Shown here: positions 10,222-20,913 of the stretch, in pieces | How the letters are laid out: each line of letters begins with the position of its first letter | How positions within the stretch are numbered: position 1 is the first letter of the stretch | Assembly (NCBI RefSeq): GCF_027533505.1 | Contig: NZ_JAPZUB010000041.1 | Span: 1 to 64,000 of the forward strand | Direction of reading: 5' to 3' | From: Flavobacterium sp. | GTDB taxonomy: Bacteria; Bacteroidota; Bacteroidia; Flavobacteriales; Flavobacteriaceae | Length of the DNA: 64,000 nt | Made by a program: the position numbers and the translations under genes | Notes under the pieces: model-generated | The model's input: only the letters and a program-made list of their open reading frames with translations | What the model was told of the DNA's origin: nothing | Database searches by the model: none

Positions 10222-11826
10222 ATGGCAACAGTAGTAACGATGCCCCGCTTGAGTGATACGATGACCGAAGGAACGGTAGCAACATGGTTGAAAAAAGTGG
10301 GTGATACGATCAAAGAAGGTGATATTTTAGCTGAAATCGAAACCGATAAAGCCACCATGGAGTTTGAATCTTTCAACGCTGGGGTTCTTTTACATATCGG
10401 TATTCAAGAAGGTCAGTCAGCTCCTGTTGACTCGCTATTGGCCATTATTGGTCAGGCTGGGGAAGACATTAGTGCTTTGTTGAATGGGGGAACTGCTGCT
10501 CCGGCTTCCAACGGTACTGCCGATGCTCCGGCGGCCTCACCCACTGTTGCGACGGCTCCAGCGGGTATTCAAGTGATTACGATGCCTCGTTTGAGTGATA
10601 CCATGACTACAGGTACCGTGGCCACTTGGTTGAAAAAGGTAGGCGATACCGTAAAAGAAGGCGATATTTTGGCTGAAATCGAAACCGATAAGGCTACCAT
10701 GGAGTTTGAATCTTTCCATTCAGGAACGCTATTATACATAGGCATTCAGGAAGGAGAATCAGCTCCCGTAGATAGTGTTTTGGCGATTATTGGGCCTGCG
10801 GGCACCGACGTACTTGCTTATGCTGAGTCGTTGAAATCAGGAGGAGTTCCTGCGGCAACTCCGACTTCTGCACCCGCTGAAATCCCAACTTCAGTTTCTG
10901 CCACACCTGTAGCTGCTCCGGTAGTTCAGGAAGGAGGTCGCATTTTTGCATCGCCATTAGCGCGTCAAATTGCGAAAGAAAAAGGCATTGATTTAGGTCA
11001 AGTTAAAGGGACAGGCGAAAACGGGCGTATTGTGAAAAGTGATGTCGAGCAATTTACAGCGGCTCCTGTTGCCACAGCTTCTGCACCAGTTGCACCAGCA
11101 CCGGCCGCGGCTCCCGAAGTGAAACCTTTCGTTCCAGCGGGATCCGAATTTGCAGAGCAAATTAAAAATTCCCAAATGCGTAAAACGATTGCACGTCGTT
11201 TGTCAGAATCCATATTTACCGCTCCTCATTTTTATTTAACCATCGAGGTTGCCATGGATGAAGCGATGAAGTCGCGCGGAGTGATTAATTCAGTACCCGA
11301 TACCAAAGTGTCGTTCAACGATATGGTGATTAAAGCGTGTGCGATGGCTTTGAAAAAACATCCAAAAGTAAATTCGCAATGGAGCGATGAAGCCATCACA
11401 ATCAATCACCACGTGCACATTGGTGTAGCCGTGGCCGTAGAGGATGGATTGGTTGTTCCAGTCGTACGGTTTACCGATCAAATGACGTTGTCACAAATTG
11501 GAAATGCGGTTAAAGATTTAGCAGGGAAAGCGCGTAATAAGAAGTTACAACCTTCCGAAATGGAAGGAAGTACATTTACCGTTTCCAATTTAGGTATGTT
11601 CGGAATCACGGAGTTCACCTCGATCATCAACCAGCCTAATTCCGCTATTTTGTCGGTAGGAGCCATTATTCAAAAACCTGTTGTTCGTGATGGGCAGATT
11701 GTAGTAGGACACACCATGAAAGTAACCTTAGCCTGTGATCATCGAACCGTCGATGGAGCAACAGGAGCTGCGTTTTTACAAACCTTACGCACTTTCTTGG
11801 AAAATCCAGTCACTATGTTAGCCTAA
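10222..11826 (+). CDS. pdhC: Pyruvate dehydrogenase E2 with two lipoyl domains
   Basis: Two EIETDKATMEFESF lipoyl motifs, Pro/Ala linkers, DHRTVDGATGA catalytic motif. Confidence 0.92.
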   Translation: MATVVTMPRLSDTMTEGTVATWLKKVGDTIKEGDILAEIETDKATMEFESFNAGVLLHIGIQEGQSAPVDSLLAIIGQAGEDISALLNGGTAAPASNGTADAPAASPTVATAPAGIQVITMPRLSDTMTTGTVATWLKKVGDTVKEGDILAEIETDKATMEFESFHSGTLLYIGIQEGESAPVDSVLAIIGPAGTDVLAYAESLKSGGVPAATPTSAPAEIPTSVSATPVAAPVVQEGGRIFASPLARQIAKEKGIDLGQVKGTGENGRIVKSDVEQFTAAPVATASAPVAPAPAAAPEVKPFVPAGSEFAEQIKNSQMRKTIARRLSESIFTAPHFYLTIEVAMDEAMKSRGVINSVPDTKVSFNDMVIKACAMALKKHPKVNSQWSDEAITINHHVHIGVAVAVEDGLVVPVVRFTDQMTLSQIGNAVKDLAGKARNKKLQPSEMEGSTFTVSNLGMFGITEFTSIINQPNSAILSVGAIIQKPVVRDGQIVVGHTMKVTLACDHRTVDGATGAAFLQTLRTFLENPVTMLA

Positions 11827-11844
11827 AAAATTAATTGATACATA

Positions 11845-11882
11845 CAAAAAATCCTGCTCGATAAAGCAGGATTTTTTTATAG
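11845..11882. terminator. Intrinsic terminator between pdhC and exbD
   Basis: aaaatcctgctcgataaagcaggatttttttat. Confidence 0.8.
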
Positions 11883-11892
11883 AATCCGATTG

Positions 11893-12288
11893 CTATTGAC
11901 TGTTACTTGTAGCAATAACAAACTTGAGTTTGTTTTTCACTCCAATCTGGAGCACATCGACTAAATCTTGTACTTGAAGATTATACGGAATACGAACCAC
12001 AATGGTTTCGTCTGAACCGGGCGTGATTTTGGACATTAATACCGATTCCAATTGGTCAAATGGAACTTCTTCCTTATCCAAAAAGTATCTCTTTTCCTCG
12101 GTAACCGAAAGGCTAATTAATTGTTTGTTCGTTTTCTCATTATTTTTTGACTTGGGCAACGTCATTTTAATCACATTCGGATTCGCCAAGGTGGAAATGA
12201 TTAAGAAAAACAACAAAAGGAAAAACATGATGTCGCTTAACGAGGAAGTCGCGACTTCAGCATGAAAGCGTTTATTTCGTCTTACCAT
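11893..12288 (-). CDS. exbD: ExbD/TolR biopolymer transport protein
   Basis: 131 aa; N-terminal TM, SSLSDIMFFLLLFFLI. Confidence 0.88.
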   Translation of the reverse strand: MVRRNKRFHAEVATSSLSDIMFFLLLFFLIISTLANPNVIKMTLPKSKNNEKTNKQLISLSVTEEKRYFLDKEEVPFDQLESVLMSKITPGSDETIVVRIPYNLQVQDLVDVLQIGVKNKLKFVIATSNSQ

Positions 12289-12982
12289 TGGGTCGTTGAA
12301 TTATGTTGACAAACTCTAAAACTTGTTTTTGAATGCTTAACACGAAGCCATCAATTTTACCATTAAACAAGTGGTAGGCTGCATAGGCGATGATGCCCAC
12401 AACAAGACCCGCTCCTGAGCTGATCATTTTTTCGTACAACCCCCCCGAAATGTTACCAATACTAATATCTTCTGTTTGTGAAATGCTATAGAAAATTTTT
12501 ATTACTCCAGAAATCGTTCCGATGAATCCCAACGTGGGTGCAATACCCGCGATTAAACCTAACTGTCCCAGTTTTTTCTCCATTTCACCTACCTCAATAT
12601 TGGCCGCACGCTCCATATTGGATTCAATTTCAGAAATTGGTCGACCAATCGTTAAAATTCCTTCGCGCAACACATAACCCGAAGCGGTGTTGTTGCGTTC
12701 GGTAATGGCTACAGCACGTTGTAATTCTCCTGAATTTAACGCCTCACGCACATCACGGGTGAGATTAGGGTCAATTTTTGACCGTTTGTGGATATACAAC
12801 CAACGCTCAATGATTATGAATAAGGTATAAAATAGTAAAAGTGCAATAGGGATGAGAAAAAAACCTCCTTTGGTAACAAACTCCAAAACGGAAATTTCTT
12901 TGACGGCAACCGTGTTTTCAATGACCGCCCCAGTCGCTTGGGTGATACTGTCGTTTTGAACTTGAAGAAAAAATAAATTCAT
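12272..12982 (-). CDS. exbB: ExbB/TolQ/MotA proton channel protein
   Basis: 236 aa; GLIAGIAPTLGFIGTISGVIKIF, LVVGIIAYAAYHLF. Confidence 0.88.
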   Translation of the reverse strand: MNLFFLQVQNDSITQATGAVIENTVAVKEISVLEFVTKGGFFLIPIALLLFYTLFIIIERWLYIHKRSKIDPNLTRDVREALNSGELQRAVAITERNNTASGYVLREGILTIGRPISEIESNMERAANIEVGEMEKKLGQLGLIAGIAPTLGFIGTISGVIKIFYSISQTEDISIGNISGGLYEKMISSGAGLVVGIIAYAAYHLFNGKIDGFVLSIQKQVLEFVNIIQRPNGKTK

Positions 12983-13106
12983 AGTGTTCCTTAGTTTTAT
13001 AATAGTGGAATTATTCTCAAATTTGCCCTAAAGATAAAAGCAGTTACAATACTAAACTAAAATTTTAGAAAAATATTTTATCTCAAAATTAGTTATCACA
13101 AAAGAA

Positions 13107-14327
13107 ATGAACTACGCCGAAACTGTTGCTTGGATGTTTTCCCGTTTACCGATGTACCAACAGGTGGGAGCGGTTGCTTATAAAAAAGATCTAACCAATA
13201 CGCTTGCCTTTGCCGAAGTATTGGGCCATCCCGAGCGATCCTTAACGTGCATTCATGTAGCGGGCACCAATGGTAAAGGTTCAACGTCGCATTTACTCGC
13301 CTCCGTCTTACAAGCAGCAGGCTATAAAGTAGGATTGTATACGTCACCCCATTTAAACGATTTTCGGGAACGCATACGAATTAATGGAGAACCGATTGAA
13401 GCTGATTTTGTAGTGAATTTTATCGCTACCCATCGTGCGTTTTTGGAACAACAGCAATTGAGTTTTTTTGAGTTGACGGTAGGAATGGCATTCGCGTATT
13501 TTGTTGCAGGAAAAACCGATATCAACATTATTGAGGTAGGCATGGGAGGGCGCTTGGATTCAACCAATATTATTACTCCCGAAGTCGCAGTGATTACCAA
13601 TATCGGGTTGGACCACACGCAATTTTTAGGCACAACACTTCCTGAAATTGCAGCTGAGAAAGCAGGGATAATCAAAGCGGGCGTACCGGTCGTTGTGGGC
13701 GAGTGGGAGGCCGCAACACAGGCGGTTTTTGAAAGCCGCGCACAAGCCCTTCAAGCGCCTTTATATTATGCAGGGGTTTTGCAAACGTCAACTTATCCCT
13801 CCGTATTGAAGGGTGCTTATCAAGAAGCAAATAAAAAAACGGTACAACAAACCTTGGCTGTTCTTCAAGCGCAAGGGAAATTTATCATTTCTGAGGAAGC
13901 GATACAAAAGGGATTCATGGAGGTAATGGAGCGAACCGGACTGCGGGGACGTTGGCAAATTTTGGGGCATCAACCCAAGATCATTGCCGATACAGCACAC
14001 AATGCACATGGACTTCGGGTAGTCATGCCACAACTTTTGGCGGAACCCTTTACGCAATTACATCTGGTGTTGGGCGTGGTCAATGATAAAGATTTGAATG
14101 AAATTCTTCCTTTGTTTCCAAAAAATGCGTTGTATTATTTTTGTAAACCCAATGTGCCAAGAGGGTTAGATGCCGAAGTTTTACGACAAAAAGCCGAAGA
14201 ATTTCAGTGTAAAGGAATGGTATTCGCTTCCGTTTCAGAAGCTTATAACGAGGCTAGAAAACAAGCGGGTTCTGACGATGTGATCTATGTGGGAGGGAGT
14301 ACTTTTGTAGTCGCGGAACTTTTTTGA
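13107..14327 (+). CDS. folC: Dihydrofolate/folylpolyglutamate synthase
   Basis: HVAGTNGKGSTSHLLASVL, YTSPHLNDFRERI. Confidence 0.93.
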   Translation: MNYAETVAWMFSRLPMYQQVGAVAYKKDLTNTLAFAEVLGHPERSLTCIHVAGTNGKGSTSHLLASVLQAAGYKVGLYTSPHLNDFRERIRINGEPIEADFVVNFIATHRAFLEQQQLSFFELTVGMAFAYFVAGKTDINIIEVGMGGRLDSTNIITPEVAVITNIGLDHTQFLGTTLPEIAAEKAGIIKAGVPVVVGEWEAATQAVFESRAQALQAPLYYAGVLQTSTYPSVLKGAYQEANKKTVQQTLAVLQAQGKFIISEEAIQKGFMEVMERTGLRGRWQILGHQPKIIADTAHNAHGLRVVMPQLLAEPFTQLHLVLGVVNDKDLNEILPLFPKNALYYFCKPNVPRGLDAEVLRQKAEEFQCKGMVFASVSEAYNEARKQAGSDDVIYVGGSTFVVAELF

Positions 14328-14367
14328 TTTTTTTTAATTTTTTCCTTGCAGAAACAAAAAACAGTCT

Positions 14368-14375
14368 TATATTTG
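14368..14375 (+). promoter_or_regulatory. Bacteroidetes promoter for tRNA genes (TATATTTG with upstream TTG at 14346)
   Basis: TAnnTTTG with 19-bp spacing to TTG. Confidence 0.6.
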
Positions 14376-14397
14376 CATCCGCAATCAAGCACTAATC

Positions 14398-14472
14398 GGG
14401 CGATTAGCTCAGCTGGTTCAGAGCACCTCGTTTACACCGAGGGGGTCGGGGGTTCGAACCCCTCATCGCCCA
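14398..14472 (+). tRNA. tRNA-Val (anticodon TAC)
   Basis: Cloverleaf GGGCGAT...ATCGCCCA; anticodon arm CCTCG-TTTACAC-CGAGG; TTCGAAC T-loop. Confidence 0.93.
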
Positions 14473-14502
14473 CAAAGCAAGTCCTATGACTTGCTTTTTT
14501 TA
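14473..14502 (+). terminator. Terminator hairpin after first tRNA
   Basis: aaagcaagtcctatgacttgctttttttat. Confidence 0.65.
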
Positions 14503-14526
14503 TGGACTTCGTTCTGTAGTTTGTAT

Positions 14527-14600
14527 GGGTCATTAACTCAGCGGTTCAGAGTGCTACCTTGACAGGGTAGAAGTCACTGGTTCGATTCCAGTATGACCCA
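14527..14600 (+). tRNA. tRNA-Val (anticodon GAC)
   Basis: GGGTCAT...ATGACCCA; anticodon arm CTACC-TTGACAG-GGTAG; TTCGATT T-loop. Confidence 0.92.
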
Positions 14601-14606
14601 CAAAAA

Positions 14607-14642
14607 CAAAAGCCTTTCGATTTCGAAAGGCTTTTTTTATGT
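14607..14642. terminator. Intrinsic terminator
   Basis: aaagcctttcgatttcgaaaggctttttttat. Confidence 0.8.
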
Positions 14643-14698
14643 TTTAGATATAACTATTAAACGTTGAAGATAAGCGTCAATGGAAATTAAGGGAGCAT

Positions 14699-15496
14699 CT
14701 ACCAATCACCGCTGGCGCCACCACCACCAAAGCCGCCGCCACCGCCAAAGCCTCCCCATCCTCCAGCGGAAGAGCCACCCCCCCAACTGCCGCCGGAACC
14801 TCGTCCTAAGCTGCTAAGAATGATGATGTCGGCCAGGTCAGGACCACTGAATCCGCTGCCACCACGGCCCCCGCCGCCACGTTTATTTCGCGAGGCAATC
14901 GCGATTATAATAATGAAAACAATCAAAAAGATAAAAAAGACGATGCCACCCACTAAGGTGTCGCCCGATTTGCCTTTATGATCGTTTTTATATTCGCCTT
15001 TGAGGGTTTTGAATATCGCTTCAGTTCCCGATTGAATGCCCCCGTAATAATCCCCTTTTTTGAAAAAAGGTTTCAAGTCTCGTTCAATGATACGTCGCGA
15101 CTGAGCATCAGTGAGCAAATGCTCAACGCCATAGCCCGTGGCAATCGTCATTTTCCGATCTTCAAGCGCAATAAGAAGGACGACGCCATTGTCTTTTCCT
15201 TTTTGACCAATTTCCCATGCTTGTCCCAAATCGGTAGCATACCGATTGATGGATTCCCCTTGGGTGGTTTTTACCATCATCACAAAAATCTCGGTCGAGG
15301 TACTGTCGGAGTACACTTTAAGTTTTTCATACAACGAGGCCAATTCCGCTTTCGACAAGGTTTGGGTACTATCGATGATGGGCGGAATAAATCCGGGTTT
15401 TTTGGGTATGGTAACCTGCGCCAAACTGCATTGATGCACCGCCAACATAGCCGTCAAAAGGAGGAACTGAGCGAGTTTATAGGCCAATTTGATCAT
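14699..15496 (-). CDS. TPM domain protein with Gly-rich C-terminus
   Basis: TPM phosphatase family: ATGYGVEHLLTDAQSRRIIERDLKPFFKKGDYYGGI; GGGGGFGGGGASGDW tail. Confidence 0.85.
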   Translation of the reverse strand: MIKLAYKLAQFLLLTAMLAVHQCSLAQVTIPKKPGFIPPIIDSTQTLSKAELASLYEKLKVYSDSTSTEIFVMMVKTTQGESINRYATDLGQAWEIGQKGKDNGVVLLIALEDRKMTIATGYGVEHLLTDAQSRRIIERDLKPFFKKGDYYGGIQSGTEAIFKTLKGEYKNDHKGKSGDTLVGGIVFFIFLIVFIIIIAIASRNKRGGGGRGGSGFSGPDLADIIILSSLGRGSGGSWGGGSSAGGWGGFGGGGGFGGGGASGDW

Positions 15497-15930
15497 CCTT
15501 TTGAAATTTCATTGGTTAATTCATTGGTGTCCTCTTCCGTGTAAGGGAAATAATGTTTTAACTGTTCTCCTACAAGGCGGATGCCCTCGCACAGTGCCAT
15601 AGCATTTTTTCCCTCTCGAAAGTAGTTTTGCATCACCTCTTTGGTGCTATCCCAAAAGGTATCGGTCACCTTTTCGTGTATGCCTTGGTCGCCACAAATG
15701 GTAAACTTGCGACTTTCAACGGCGACATAAATTAGTACCCCATTGCGTTGTGCGGTAGCCTCCATTTTCAATTCGTAAAAAACTTCCAAAGCGCGTTCCA
15801 TCGCTTCCTTAGTGAGCGTTTTTTCCAAATGCACACGAATTTCCCCCGAAGTCGCTTTTTCCGCTTCTTGGATGGCCATGACCACCGCTTTTTCATCGTT
15901 GGGGGTTAAAAATTGTTCTACCGTTGACAT
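15493..15930 (-). CDS. TPM domain protein
   Basis: TSGEIRVHLEKTL, GDQGIHEKV, EGIRLVGEQLKHYFPY. Confidence 0.82.
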   Translation of the reverse strand: MSTVEQFLTPNDEKAVVMAIQEAEKATSGEIRVHLEKTLTKEAMERALEVFYELKMEATAQRNGVLIYVAVESRKFTICGDQGIHEKVTDTFWDSTKEVMQNYFREGKNAMALCEGIRLVGEQLKHYFPYTEEDTNELTNEISKG

Positions 15931-15939
15931 AGGTCAGAA

Positions 15940-16542
15940 TTACTTCTTACTGTTGAAATCAAAGTTCACCTCGGGTGCTTTTTCGGCGCCTTCTTCGGCT
16001 TTGAACCGCGCCATTTCATCAAATCCAAAGAGTTTGGCAAACAGAACAGATGGGAAGGTTTTCGTGCTTTTGTTGTACACGTTTATCGATTCGTTGTAGC
16101 GATCACGTGCTACATTGATGCGGTTTTCGGTACCCTCCAATTGCGACTGTAATTCCAAAAAGTTTTGATTGGCTTTCAGGTCTGGGTATTTTTCTACACT
16201 CACCAATAAACGAGAAAGTGTGCTCGAAACTCCTGCTTGCGCTTGTTGGAATTTTGCTAATTGATCTGGGGTAATGTTTTGTGGATCAATCGTAACATCA
16301 GTCGCCTTCGCACGTGCATTTACCACAGCCTCCAAAGTTGATTTTTCAAAATCGGCTGCGCCTTGCACCGTTTTTACCAAATTACTGATCAAGTCATTTC
16401 GGCGCTGGTAGGCACTCTCTACATTGGACCAAGCGGTTTTTGCATTTTCTTCTTTACCTACGAGACCGTTGTACGATCCAATTCCAAAAAGAAATAGAAT
16501 TCCAATAACGATCGGTACAATCCATTTTTTTAATGCATTCAT
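15940..16542 (-). CDS. lemA: LemA family protein
   Basis: YNGLVGKEENAKTAWSNVESAYQRRNDLISNLVKTVQGAADFE. Confidence 0.92.
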   Translation of the reverse strand: MNALKKWIVPIVIGILFLFGIGSYNGLVGKEENAKTAWSNVESAYQRRNDLISNLVKTVQGAADFEKSTLEAVVNARAKATDVTIDPQNITPDQLAKFQQAQAGVSSTLSRLLVSVEKYPDLKANQNFLELQSQLEGTENRINVARDRYNESINVYNKSTKTFPSVLFAKLFGFDEMARFKAEEGAEKAPEVNFDFNSKK

Positions 16543-16602
16543 AGTTGTTTATATTAATTAGAGTTTTACAATTAGTCCAAAAATCGTAAGCATTGTTACG
16601 TC

Positions 16603-16935
16603 TTACAATCCGTTTTTAATTTTCTGCAATTCTGTTTTAACCGCTTCGAGTTTGGCGATGATTTCAAACGTGTCCAAGGTTTTTTTCTGTTTGTCTTTCA
16701 AATGGGTTTTGGCTCCTTCCAAGGTAAATCCGCGCTCTTTCACCAAATGGTATATCAATTGCAGGTTTTTGACATCTTCCTGCGTAAACATGCGGTTGCC
16801 CTTAGCATTTTTTTTGGGTTTCAAAATATCGAATTCCTTATCCCAAAAACGAATCAACGAAGCATTGACCCCAAAGGCTTTGGCGACTTCCCCAATGCTG
16901 AAATACAATTTATCTTTTGATAGTTCAATATGCAT
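16603..16935 (-). CDS. MerR family transcriptional regulator
   Basis: YFSIGEVAKAFGVNASLIRFWDKEF HTH. Confidence 0.88.
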   Translation of the reverse strand: MHIELSKDKLYFSIGEVAKAFGVNASLIRFWDKEFDILKPKKNAKGNRMFTQEDVKNLQLIYHLVKERGFTLEGAKTHLKDKQKKTLDTFEIIAKLEAVKTELQKIKNGL

Positions 16936-16955
16936 AGTTCTTTGTGTTTATATGG

Positions 16956-17936
16956 TTAATCAAGCGATTGGTTCTCTTGGTTGGCAATTTTCGAAATGAC
17001 CACATATTCTGCCGCCGAAATATTGCCGTAATAAAAATTAATCGGATTTACTGGCTTCCCGCCTTTGTGCACTTCATAATGCAAATGGGGCGCTTCACTA
17101 CGACCGGTGCTGCCTACAAAGCCAATTACATCGCCCCGTTTTACCCGCTGTCCGGGTCTAACTTTTATCTTACTCAAATGGGCGTACAGTGTGAGATAAC
17201 CGTACCCGTGGTTGATTTGAATATGGTTTCCGTAGCCCGATAAGCCGTTGTCTGCCCGTTTCACCACGCCATCACCCGTAGCGTAAATCGGAGTTCCCGT
17301 GCGCGCCGTAAAGTCCATGCCTTCGTGCATTTTTCGCGCTTTGGTAAACGGATCCGTGCGGTACCCAAATCCCGAGGCCATCTGCTTCAAGTCCTCATTC
17401 TTCACCGGTTGTATCGCCGGAATCGAAGCCAACAACCGCCCTTTGGTTTTCGCCATTTTCAAAATCGCATCCAACGAGCGCGACTGCACCACCAACGCTT
17501 TGGCAATCTCATCTACTTTTTTATGGGTGTTTATGACCAAGTCAGCGTTGTTAAACCCCTCCAACTCGCGGTACCGATCCTGCGTGATGATTCCCGCTCT
17601 TCGATCGGCTTGAGCAATCGGATTGGCATTAAAATACACCCGATACAAATTGTTGTCTCGCTCCTCCAAACTCGTCAACACCGCATCCAACTGTTCAATT
17701 TTTTTATTCAAAATCGAGTAGCTGATTTTCATGTTGTCAATTTCCCGTTTCATCATTTTATCTTTTGGCGTCTCTAGGTACGAGGTATTCATCACCAACA
17801 CAAAGCTCAAAAAACCAAACAATGCCGAAGCGACCAGAAACAAGAGCACATACGCAATTTTCGTGCGTTTTTTAGGCTTGATTTTGCGATAGGCCAAGCT
17901 CTCGGTATCATAATAATATTTTACTTTCTTCGACAT
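16956..17936 (-). CDS. M23 family metallopeptidase
   Basis: GFGYRTDPFTKARKMHEGMDF, HLHYEVHKGGKPVNP LytM motifs. Confidence 0.9.
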   Translation of the reverse strand: MSKKVKYYYDTESLAYRKIKPKKRTKIAYVLLFLVASALFGFLSFVLVMNTSYLETPKDKMMKREIDNMKISYSILNKKIEQLDAVLTSLEERDNNLYRVYFNANPIAQADRRAGIITQDRYRELEGFNNADLVINTHKKVDEIAKALVVQSRSLDAILKMAKTKGRLLASIPAIQPVKNEDLKQMASGFGYRTDPFTKARKMHEGMDFTARTGTPIYATGDGVVKRADNGLSGYGNHIQINHGYGYLTLYAHLSKIKVRPGQRVKRGDVIGFVGSTGRSEAPHLHYEVHKGGKPVNPINFYYGNISAAEYVVISKIANQENQSLD

Positions 17937-18210
17937 GCGGTAATTTACTATTTTTGTGGCGGTAAACGCCGAACGGTAGTTATACGAACAAATTTAGGAA
18001 ATGTTTCGCGCAAACCTAAATTTTGTTGCAGTTCCACAGTGGTAGCTTGATTATCAGGAGCATAAACCCCCGAGTGCTATGTCATCCTCCTCCTGCTCCC
18101 GCCCGTCGCTTTGTCCGCTACGCTCCCAAGAGCTCCAACAAGGGCGGTATCAGGGCTATATCGAACATCCGTTTGCCAAAACCAAACCATAAACCAATTG
18201 AAATTCGCCC

Positions 18211-20847
18211 ATGAAATCGCAGGACATTCGCAAAGCGTACCTCCAATTTTTTGAAAGTAAAAACCACTTGATCGTGCCTTCCGCGCCCATCGTTTTAAAA
18301 GACGATCCCACCTTGATGTTCAACAACTCCGGAATGGCGCAGTTTAAGGAATTCTTTTTAGGCAACGGCACGCCTAAGAGTCCCCGTATTGCCGATACCC
18401 AAAAATGCCTTCGCGTTTCGGGAAAGCATAACGATTTAGAAGACGTAGGGTTCGACACCTACCACCATACCATGTTTGAAATGCTAGGCAATTGGTCGTT
18501 TGGCGATTACTTCAAAAAAGAAGCCTTAGCCTGGGCTTGGGAGTTTCTCACCGAAGTCTTGAAATTGGATAAAGACCGTTTGTACGTCTCGGTTTTCGAA
18601 GGCAACCCTTCCGAAAATGTACCCTTCGACCAAGAGGCGTTTGATATTTGGAAACAATACGTTGCAGAAGATCGCATCATCTTAGGGAATAAAAAAGATA
18701 ATTTCTGGGAAATGGGCGATCAAGGGCCTTGTGGTCCTTGTTCTGAAATTCATATCGATTTGCGTACCGACGCCGAGCGTGCTGCCGTTTCAGGACGCAG
18801 TTTGGTCAATGCCGATCATCCGCAAGTGGTGGAGATTTGGAACAATGTATTCATGGAATTCAACCGTAAAGCCGACGGATCGCTCGAAAAACTACCCGCA
18901 CAACATGTGGATACCGGAATGGGATTCGAGCGTTTGTGTATGGCCATGCAAGGCGTAACCTCCAATTACGATACCGACGTGTTTACCCCTTTGATCCAAA
19001 AAGTGGAACATATTACCGGGTTACACTACACCAACAACGAAATCAAGTCCATTTCAGAGGAACAAAATAAAATCAATATTGCCATCCGGGTCATTGTCGA
19101 TCACGTCCGTGCCGTAGCCTTTGCTATTGCCGATGGACAATTGCCATCCAATACAGGAGCCGGTTATGTGATTCGCCGCATTCTTCGCCGTGCGATTCGG
19201 TATGGTTTTACTTTTTTAAACCAAAAAGAAGCTTTCATTCATCAATTAGTAGCGGTTTTGGCCGATCAAATGGGCGAATTCTTCCCCGAAATCCGTTCGC
19301 AGCAAAATCTAGTGACCAATGTAATCAAGGAAGAGGAAGCCTCGTTTTTACGAACCCTCGATCAAGGGTTGCAATTGCTCGATAAAGTGGTAGCCGAAAC
19401 CCAAGGCAAAGAAGTCAAGGGAGAGAAGGTATTTGAACTGTATGATACCTTCGGTTTCCCCAAAGATTTAACAGCATTGATTTTAAAAGAAAAAGGATTT
19501 ACGTATCAAGAAGCGGAGTTTGAAGCGGAGTTGGCCAAACAAAAAGCGCGTTCGCGTGCGGCTTCCGAAGTGACAACCGAGGATTGGAAGGTTTTGATCG
19601 AAGGCAATGTAGAAACCTTTGTCGGCTATGATCAAACCGAAAATGAAGTAAAAATTACCCGTATTCGTAAGGTAGATTCCAAAAAAGACGGATTGTTATA
19701 CCAAATCGTTTTAGATGCCACGCCTTTTTACCCAGAAGGAGGGGGACAAGTGGGCGATAAAGGTTCGCTCATTTCCGCCAACGAAGTCATTGAAATCATT
19801 GATACCAAAAAAGAGAACAATCTTATTTTACATTTTGCCAAATCATTACCTGAAAATGTCAATGCCGTTTTTGTTGCCAAAGTAAATACCGATTTACGCA
19901 CCGCAACGTCCAAAAACCACTCGGCAACGCACTTGATGCATTTGGCATTGCGCACCGTTTTGGGAACACATGTGGAGCAGAAAGGGTCGTTGGTAAATCC
20001 CAATTATTTGCGTTTCGACTTTTCACATTTTGCCAAAGTTACCGATGCAGAAATTCGTCAGGTAGAAGACTTTGTCAATGCGCGTATTGCCGAGCAATTG
20101 GCTTTGGTAGAATACCGTAATCTACCCATTCAAGAAGCGATGGCCAAAGGCGCGATGGCTTTGTTTGGTGAAAAATACGGGGATACCGTTCGCATGATTG
20201 AATTTGGTGAAAGTCGGGAGTTGTGCGGTGGAATCCATGTGAAAAACACGGCAGACATCTGGCATTTCAAAATTGTTTCCGAAGGAGCAGTCGCAGCGGG
20301 AATTCGTCGTATTGAGGCAATCACCGGCACGGCAGTAGCTGATTTCTTTGCTCAGCAAGAAGCAGCCTTGGCTCAAATCAAAGAAACGTTGAAAAATCCA
20401 CAAGATGCGTTGAAAGCCGTGGTGAGTTTGCAGGATGAAAATACCAAATTGAAAAAGCAAATCGAGCAGTTATTAAAAGATAAGGCTAAAAATCTAAAAG
20501 GTGAACTGGCTTTGCAATTGCAATCGGTAAATGGAGTACGGTTTTTGGCGACTCAAGTGGATTTAGATGCCAACGGAGCCAAAGATTTAGCCTATGAATT
20601 GGGGCAAAATCAAACCGATATCTACTTGGTTTTGGCCACTGTAACCGATGATAAACCTATGCTAACGTGCTATATTTCGAAAGAATTGGTGGATAGCAAA
20701 GGCTTAAATGCAGGACAAGTGGTCCGCGAGTTGGGTAAGTACATCCAAGGCGGTGGCGGTGGACAGCCGTTTTTTGCTACCGCTGGAGGGAAAAATCCGG
20801 CGGGTATAGAAGAAGCCCTTTCCAAAGCAATCGATTTTATAAAATAA
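18211..20847 (+). CDS. alaS: Alanine--tRNA ligase
   Basis: 878 aa; [40 protein letters not shown]. Confidence 0.95.
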   Translation: MKSQDIRKAYLQFFESKNHLIVPSAPIVLKDDPTLMFNNSGMAQFKEFFLGNGTPKSPRIADTQKCLRVSGKHNDLEDVGFDTYHHTMFEMLGNWSFGDYFKKEALAWAWEFLTEVLKLDKDRLYVSVFEGNPSENVPFDQEAFDIWKQYVAEDRIILGNKKDNFWEMGDQGPCGPCSEIHIDLRTDAERAAVSGRSLVNADHPQVVEIWNNVFMEFNRKADGSLEKLPAQHVDTGMGFERLCMAMQGVTSNYDTDVFTPLIQKVEHITGLHYTNNEIKSISEEQNKINIAIRVIVDHVRAVAFAIADGQLPSNTGAGYVIRRILRRAIRYGFTFLNQKEAFIHQLVAVLADQMGEFFPEIRSQQNLVTNVIKEEEASFLRTLDQGLQLLDKVVAETQGKEVKGEKVFELYDTFGFPKDLTALILKEKGFTYQEAEFEAELAKQKARSRAASEVTTEDWKVLIEGNVETFVGYDQTENEVKITRIRKVDSKKDGLLYQIVLDATPFYPEGGGQVGDKGSLISANEVIEIIDTKKENNLILHFAKSLPENVNAVFVAKVNTDLRTATSKNHSATHLMHLALRTVLGTHVEQKGSLVNPNYLRFDFSHFAKVTDAEIRQVEDFVNARIAEQLALVEYRNLPIQEAMAKGAMALFGEKYGDTVRMIEFGESRELCGGIHVKNTADIWHFKIVSEGAVAAGIRRIEAITGTAVADFFAQQEAALAQIKETLKNPQDALKAVVSLQDENTKLKKQIEQLLKDKAKNLKGELALQLQSVNGVRFLATQVDLDANGAKDLAYELGQNQTDIYLVLATVTDDKPMLTCYISKELVDSKGLNAGQVVRELGKYIQGGGGGQPFFATAGGKNPAGIEEALSKAIDFIK

Positions 20848-20849
20848 AT

Positions 20850-20880
20850 AGAGCCTCCCACACGGGAGGTTTTTTTTGAC
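20850..20880 (+). terminator. Intrinsic terminator after alaS
   Basis: gagcctcccacacgggaggtttttttt. Confidence 0.7.
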
Positions 20881-20913
20881 CCCTGAATTCGTATTTTTGA
20901 AAAAAAATAATCC

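Noticed and set aside
9217-11826. Missing pdhB (E1 beta) between pdhA and pdhC as an anomaly
   Set aside because: In many Bacteroidetes E1 beta is encoded elsewhere; absence from this window is not informative
14398-14600. tRNA-Val pair as an integrative element attachment site
   Set aside because: No integrase gene and no repeat of the tRNA 3' end found in the window
18055-18160. Fifth clear copy of the ~90-bp interspersed element upstream of alaS
   Set aside because: Shares only short motifs (GTCCGCT, GGGCTA); too weak to list as a feature without alignment
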